Shown piece by piece: positions 60,409 to 64,000 of a DNA stretch of 64,000 nt. The number at the start of each line of letters is the position of its first letter. Positions within the stretch are counted from its first letter, which is position 1. The stretch comes from Thiolapillus brandeum (GTDB taxonomy: Bacteria; Pseudomonadota; Gammaproteobacteria; Chromatiales; Chromatiaceae), in the NCBI RefSeq assembly GCF_000828615.1, contig NZ_AP012273.1, positions 2,604,001 to 2,668,000 of the forward strand, given 5' to 3'. Made by a program: the position numbers and the translations under genes. A model generated the notes under the pieces. That model made no database searches. It was not told where the DNA came from and was given only the letters and a program-made list of their open reading frames with translations.

Positions 60409-62559
60409 TCACTCCACTATCATGTCGTCAAAACGAATATCCCTGATACGGGACAGCAGCTCCTTCCAGGCGATGCGATGATTGCGGCCAATCACGTCAA
60501 TTCGCGGCAACCTGGCTCCCTTGACAATATAATACCCGCCCTGGGAACGGGGCACACCATCGAGTTCCGCCATGGCGCCATGCAGCTTCACCCGTAACGC
60601 CAGGCTGTCATACGCAAAATCCTCGAAGAAACGCAGCATGGTGGCAGACAATTGCACACTGGCACCATTTCCCAGTTCCGTCAGATTGTCGATGGCCCGC
60701 TGGCTGATGCGGTGAGGGCGCTTGTCCCCCGGGGGGGAATGCAGATTGGCATCGAACCCGGCCACTTCCCAACCGACCAGTTGCAGGTTGCGCACATAAC
60801 CTTCCAGGCTGCCTTCTATCCTGCCAAAGGAAAACACCTGGGTGATCTGTTCCAGGTCCAGGTTGGCCAGGCTGAGGCTGGTCCGCAATACCGGAGCCAC
60901 CCCCAGGGGATCCTGAAGTTCCATGCCATGGAACACTACTTCGCCATCGAATACATCCAGCTTCAAGGCTCCTTGCATGCGCAGGATGGAATCCCTGTAA
61001 TAAACCCGGGGAATACTTGCCTGCAGACTTCCCTGCATCTCGGGCCAGCCCATGCTGTGGCTCAGCTCCAGGAGCTGGATTCCATCCAGATCCGCCCGGG
61101 TTTCCCAACGAAGTACGCCTTCCAGCAACCCATTCACTTCCAGATCATGCAGCATCAGGCTGCCCCCCAGAAGCGGAATCGACAGGGGTTGCAGGCGCAG
61201 GCTGCCTGCATTCATTTGCAGGAGTACATCAGCGCCACCCAGAGCAATCTTGTAAAGATGCGCAGCCTTCCACCCCAGGTGCGAAAACTCCCTGTTCCCC
61301 TCACGCTGCCAGTGGAGGTTCGCCTCAACACCGGAAATACCAAACAGGCCGCCGTTGTGCTCCAGGCTGATGCCGAGAAGATCCGCCTGCACGCTGCCCA
61401 GGACGCCTTCGGTCATATCAATTCTGCCCCTGACCCGTCCATGAACAGCCACATCATCCAGGGGGGTACCTATGGCAATCGGCTGCAGCAGCACCTGGTA
61501 AGCCTGTTGCAAGTCATCCACAATGACATCGAGACCAAGATACTGCACCTGGCCGGTGGGTACATCCACATCCATACTGCCGTGAACATCCAGGACTTTG
61601 GCATATCCGAAGTGCAATTTCCGGGCCTTTAACCGTCGTCCGCCCGCCGCCAGTTCATAGTCTCCCGACAACACCAATGGATGACCCGCATCGATCTGCA
61701 CGAAAACCGGATCGGAATACAGCTGTCCGGCAAGCCCCTTCAGTTCCAGGTTCCCCCGCCAGGTGTTGGCCTGATTCCCGGCCGTCAATGAGAAACCCAG
61801 CGTTGTATCTTCCCCTACCTGCAAATCATCCGCACTGGACCAGGAGAGATGTTTCAGCTTCCCGTCAAATTTCAGCGACAGCAATCCGGAGGCCCGGATC
61901 TGCAAATTTCCCTTGCCATAGAGCTTGCCCGCCAGCGTCCAGCCGTCCGGCAACCAGGACTTCAATTCCCCCAGGGAGATGGCCGTTGCCTGAAAATCCA
62001 GCGTCAGCTCACCGGGCTTCTGCCTGGCCCGGATATCCAGTTTCCCATCCAGGATCTGCATCGGACCCAGTGACAAGCGCCAATCATCCGCAACACCGTA
62101 GTCAAAAGACAAAGGTGACCTGAGGCTTCCCAGGGGCGATTGCCGGACCATGAGGGAGCCCTTCACGCAGGAGAGTGTCCCGGCCTTGCCGGCAAGCACA
62201 TCCGGGCAGCCCAATTCGATACCCTTGATATGAACCGGCTCCGCCAGCAGCTCTTCAAGATGCGCCCCCGCCGAAAAGCGGGTATTCCCGGCGTGGACAA
62301 GATCCAGTTTCAGCCCCTGCCCCTGCCATCCTTCTCCCTGGATGCTGTCCATACTGAGATGCGCTTCATCGAGGGCAGCGGCCAGTGGAGAAAAGACCAG
62401 CGCACCCAGCAACAATACAAGAGTCACACCATGCCGGCACGGCAGGAAAACCGACGCTGCATACCCGTCAGCAATCCCCCGGGCACGGGCCAGGCGACCC
62501 ACAAGCGCCTGCCCCGGGAACCCTGAACATGAAATACTCTGTTGCCAATTGAATAACAT
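60409..62559 (-). CDS. YdbH-like AsmA-superfamily envelope protein
   Basis: 716 residues. An N-terminal membrane anchor (GVTLVLLLGALVFSPLAAAL) precedes a long beta-rich periplasmic region. The C-terminal part has the conserved VARHTVSVL-like Gly and aromatic repeats of the DUF748/DUF3971-type bridge proteins, with GRIEGSLEGYVRNLQLVG and GAMAELDGVPRSQGGYYIVKG near the end as in YdbH. It should form a hydrophobic groove between the inner and outer membranes for phospholipids. The start (ATG 62559) lies about 70 bases from the divergent plus-strand gene. Confidence 0.75.
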   Translation of the reverse strand: MLFNWQQSISCSGFPGQALVGRLARARGIADGYAASVFLPCRHGVTLVLLLGALVFSPLAAALDEAHLSMDSIQGEGWQGQGLKLDLVHAGNTRFSAGAHLEELLAEPVHIKGIELGCPDVLAGKAGTLSCVKGSLMVRQSPLGSLRSPLSFDYGVADDWRLSLGPMQILDGKLDIRARQKPGELTLDFQATAISLGELKSWLPDGWTLAGKLYGKGNLQIRASGLLSLKFDGKLKHLSWSSADDLQVGEDTTLGFSLTAGNQANTWRGNLELKGLAGQLYSDPVFVQIDAGHPLVLSGDYELAAGGRRLKARKLHFGYAKVLDVHGSMDVDVPTGQVQYLGLDVIVDDLQQAYQVLLQPIAIGTPLDDVAVHGRVRGRIDMTEGVLGSVQADLLGISLEHNGGLFGISGVEANLHWQREGNREFSHLGWKAAHLYKIALGGADVLLQMNAGSLRLQPLSIPLLGGSLMLHDLEVNGLLEGVLRWETRADLDGIQLLELSHSMGWPEMQGSLQASIPRVYYRDSILRMQGALKLDVFDGEVVFHGMELQDPLGVAPVLRTSLSLANLDLEQITQVFSFGRIEGSLEGYVRNLQLVGWEVAGFDANLHSPPGDKRPHRISQRAIDNLTELGNGASVQLSATMLRFFEDFAYDSLALRVKLHGAMAELDGVPRSQGGYYIVKGARLPRIDVIGRNHRIAWKELLSRIRDIRFDDMIVE

Positions 62560-62627
62560 TGCTAGGATTAATAAAACCTTGTAATGAAGAGCGGAACGTA
62601 CTCAGTCTGTCAGTCAGTCGAATCAGT

Positions 62628-62999
62628 ATGGCACAAATCGATACCGTCACAGCGCCCCTGGTCATACGCTTCTCACAGGAAGAGGAGAAAGTCGTGGCAC
62701 GCGCCTTCTCCCACCCTCTGGGGCTGGTCTATCTGGATTTGTTCTGGCATGAATCGACACCTGATCAAGCCGCACATCTGATTCGCGGAAAAATCCGGGG
62801 CGAAGGACCCTGGCGCATCGGAGACGCACGCATCCGCATACTCGGTTGCGGAGCCACGGATCCGCATCTTCAGGAACAATATCTTCCATGGCGGGATTTT
62901 CTCAATCAGCACCCGGACAGGTACCCGCCGGAAGCACAGATCATGGAAATTGCCCGCCGCCTGGGCTGCAACATCAGCGACCAGGAAAATACGCTGTGA
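62628..62999 (+). CDS. Conserved hypothetical protein, about 123 aa
   Basis: Not recognised. A small soluble protein with one clear beta-helix-rich body (APLVIRFSQEEEKVVARAF, IGDARIRILGCGATD) and a Cys-bearing C-terminal helix. The ATG at 62628 (MAQIDTV) starts the conserved-looking part; an upstream ATG at 62559 would overlap the divergent start region. The stop overlaps the next GTG start by 3 bases. Confidence 0.65.
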   Translation: MAQIDTVTAPLVIRFSQEEEKVVARAFSHPLGLVYLDLFWHESTPDQAAHLIRGKIRGEGPWRIGDARIRILGCGATDPHLQEQYLPWRDFLNQHPDRYPPEAQIMEIARRLGCNISDQENTL

Positions 63000-64000
63000 A
63001 CCGGCAACGCACAAGGGTACCGATTCTCATCCGGGCATTCTGTGTCTTGTTGCTGGGCTTGTTCTGCTTTCAGGCGATATCAGAATATTTGTCTTCCAGC
63101 ATCACTCTGGGGGTCGTCATCCAGGAGGATGGATCAAAGGTCAGGATCATCGCCATTCGTGATAATTCTCCAGCACAAAAAGCCGGTGTTCCGGCACACA
63201 ACACACTGAAAGCCATCAATGGACATGCCATCCAATCCGTCCTTGACGTCACTCCCCTGTTGAAAGAAACCCGCGGCCATTCCGTAACCCTCACTCTTGA
63301 CCAGAATCAGATTTCCCGGGATATCCTGGTCACACCCGGCGTCCCTGCCAACTACCGATCACTGGTATTGAACTTCCTGATCCTGGTGATTTACATCAGC
63401 ATAGGAATAGCTGCCATCAAGGCCAGCGGTATCGACTCCCGCACCCGGCAACTGGCCTGGTTTTCTTTTGCCGTAGCCCTGGATATCACGACTTATATCA
63501 ACATCAGCTACTGGCCCGGCTCTCAAATCCTGTACATTGGCTTCAAGCAAATGCTGGCTGTCCTGCAGTTTGCACTCCTTTTTCATTTGCTTTCCATGAT
63601 CCCCAAGCCAGCTCCCTGGATGAAGCTGCCCTATATGCCTGCGGCCATCTACATCCTGAGCTTGAGCTTTCATTTCCTGTGGTTCCTGTTGGGGTTCAAC
63701 ATCATATTTCCGGGAAGCCGGATTGCGAACCTGTCCCGGTTTGTCATCGATAACAACGTTTCCTTCATCAGCTGGGGGCTGATCGTTTTCTGCGTCCTGG
63801 TTTACCAGTATTTTACAGCCCGTGAACCCAAGGGACGACAGCAGGTGAAATGGATCCTGCTCTCCATCATTCCCTGGATCATTTTGCAGCTCTCGGATCT
63901 CTTCGTGCCCAACACTTCCTGGGTGTACTCGGACTGGTATGCACTGGCGGACAAGTTCACGCATATGCTGTTACCCGTTGGGATACTGGCCACTATTTTC
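62996..64000 (+). CDS. PDZ-domain multi-pass membrane sensor (5' part, cut by window end)
   Basis: 335 codons in frame to the window edge. Start GTG at 62996 overlaps the previous stop. One membrane helix (~8-28) leads into a periplasmic PDZ domain (GVVIQEDGSKVRIIAIRDNS, then PAQKAGVPAHNTLKAINGH). About six or seven membrane helices follow from residue ~122 on. This architecture precedes histidine-kinase or SpoIIE-phosphatase output domains in related proteins; the output lies outside the window. It is missed by ATG-only gene finding because of the GTG start. Confidence 0.75.
   Translation, partial: MNRQRTRVPILIRAFCVLLLGLFCFQAISEYLSSSITLGVVIQEDGSKVRIIAIRDNSPAQKAGVPAHNTLKAINGHAIQSVLDVTPLLKETRGHSVTLTLDQNQISRDILVTPGVPANYRSLVLNFLILVIYISIGIAAIKASGIDSRTRQLAWFSFAVALDITTYINISYWPGSQILYIGFKQMLAVLQFALLFHLLSMIPKPAPWMKLPYMPAAIYILSLSFHFLWFLLGFNIIFPGSRIANLSRFVIDNNVSFISWGLIVFCVLVYQYFTAREPKGRQQVKWILLSIIPWIILQLSDLFVPNTSWVYSDWYALADKFTHMLLPVGILATIF

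Overview
The window looks like chromosome from a sulfur-oxidising gammaproteobacterium, most likely of the Chromatiales / Sedimenticola / Thiodiazotropha type. The main evidence is a complete reverse-type dissimilatory sulfite reductase operon in the order known from Allochromatium vinosum (dsrABEFHCMKLJOPNRS). A second sulfur-trafficking set (rhodanese, tusA, dsrE2) lies about 20 kb away beside siroheme synthase cysG. Genes are dense and mostly operonic, with many ATGA and TGATG stop/start overlaps.

Layout. 1-3.4 kb: a plus-strand operon for a decaprenyl-phospho-arabinose type sugar donor (UbiA-type transferase, GtrA, DprE1-like, DprE2-like), in the same order as the mycobacterial GtrA-DprE1-DprE2 block. 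3.4-4.1 kb: tRNA-Arg(CCG) with a strong terminator, a decayed inverted copy of the tRNA 3' end, and a truncated histone-deacetylase-like gene. 4.1-9.9 kb: methyltransferase, GNAT-like protein, PqiC-like lipoprotein and a large mechanosensitive channel. 10-20 kb: an unusual phosphofructokinase, a flavin reductase, norE/norF-like genes, a lysine-rich histone-like protein, hemN, prmB, a sensor kinase, an AI-2E-type permease and a LysR regulator. 20.8-23.6 kb: FadL-type porin and an Old Yellow Enzyme lacking a key His. 23.7-27.2 kb: rhd-tusA-dsrE2, cysG and another rhodanese. 27.2-33 kb: cca with a NarX/NarL-like pair, an Atm1-type ABC exporter and an S24-like protein. 33-38.7 kb: RND adaptor and pump, separated by a hairpin-rich miniature element and a secreted PilJ/NarX-type domain protein. 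38.8-43.3 kb: RRM-like protein, CbiX, PepN, glutaredoxin, Hsp15. 43.4-57.2 kb: the dsr operon on the minus strand. 57.7-59.7 kb: a divergent four-gene operon behind a perfect FNR-type box. 59.8-64 kb: YdbL/YdbH-like envelope proteins, a hypothetical gene and the start of a PDZ membrane sensor.

How it fits together. The sulfur genes form a chain. Rhodanese, TusA and DsrE2 would carry persulfide sulfur. DsrEFH passes it to DsrC. DsrMKJOP would oxidise or recycle DsrC trisulfide or heterodisulfide, DsrAB oxidises the sulfur to sulfite, and DsrL links to NAD(P)H. CysG, a CbiX-like chelatase and DsrN supply siroheme and its amidated form.

The most unusual locus is the operon facing dsr (57677-59718). 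It encodes two unrecognised proteins, a protein resembling the Cas6/Cmx6 CRISPR RNA endonuclease family with no CRISPR array or other cas gene in view, and a DsrC-fold protein without either functional cysteine (RspA type). Three intercistronic hairpins in the dsr operon share an AGGCGG 5' arm. This raises the testable idea that a Cas6-derived RNA-binding protein acts on dsr mRNA.
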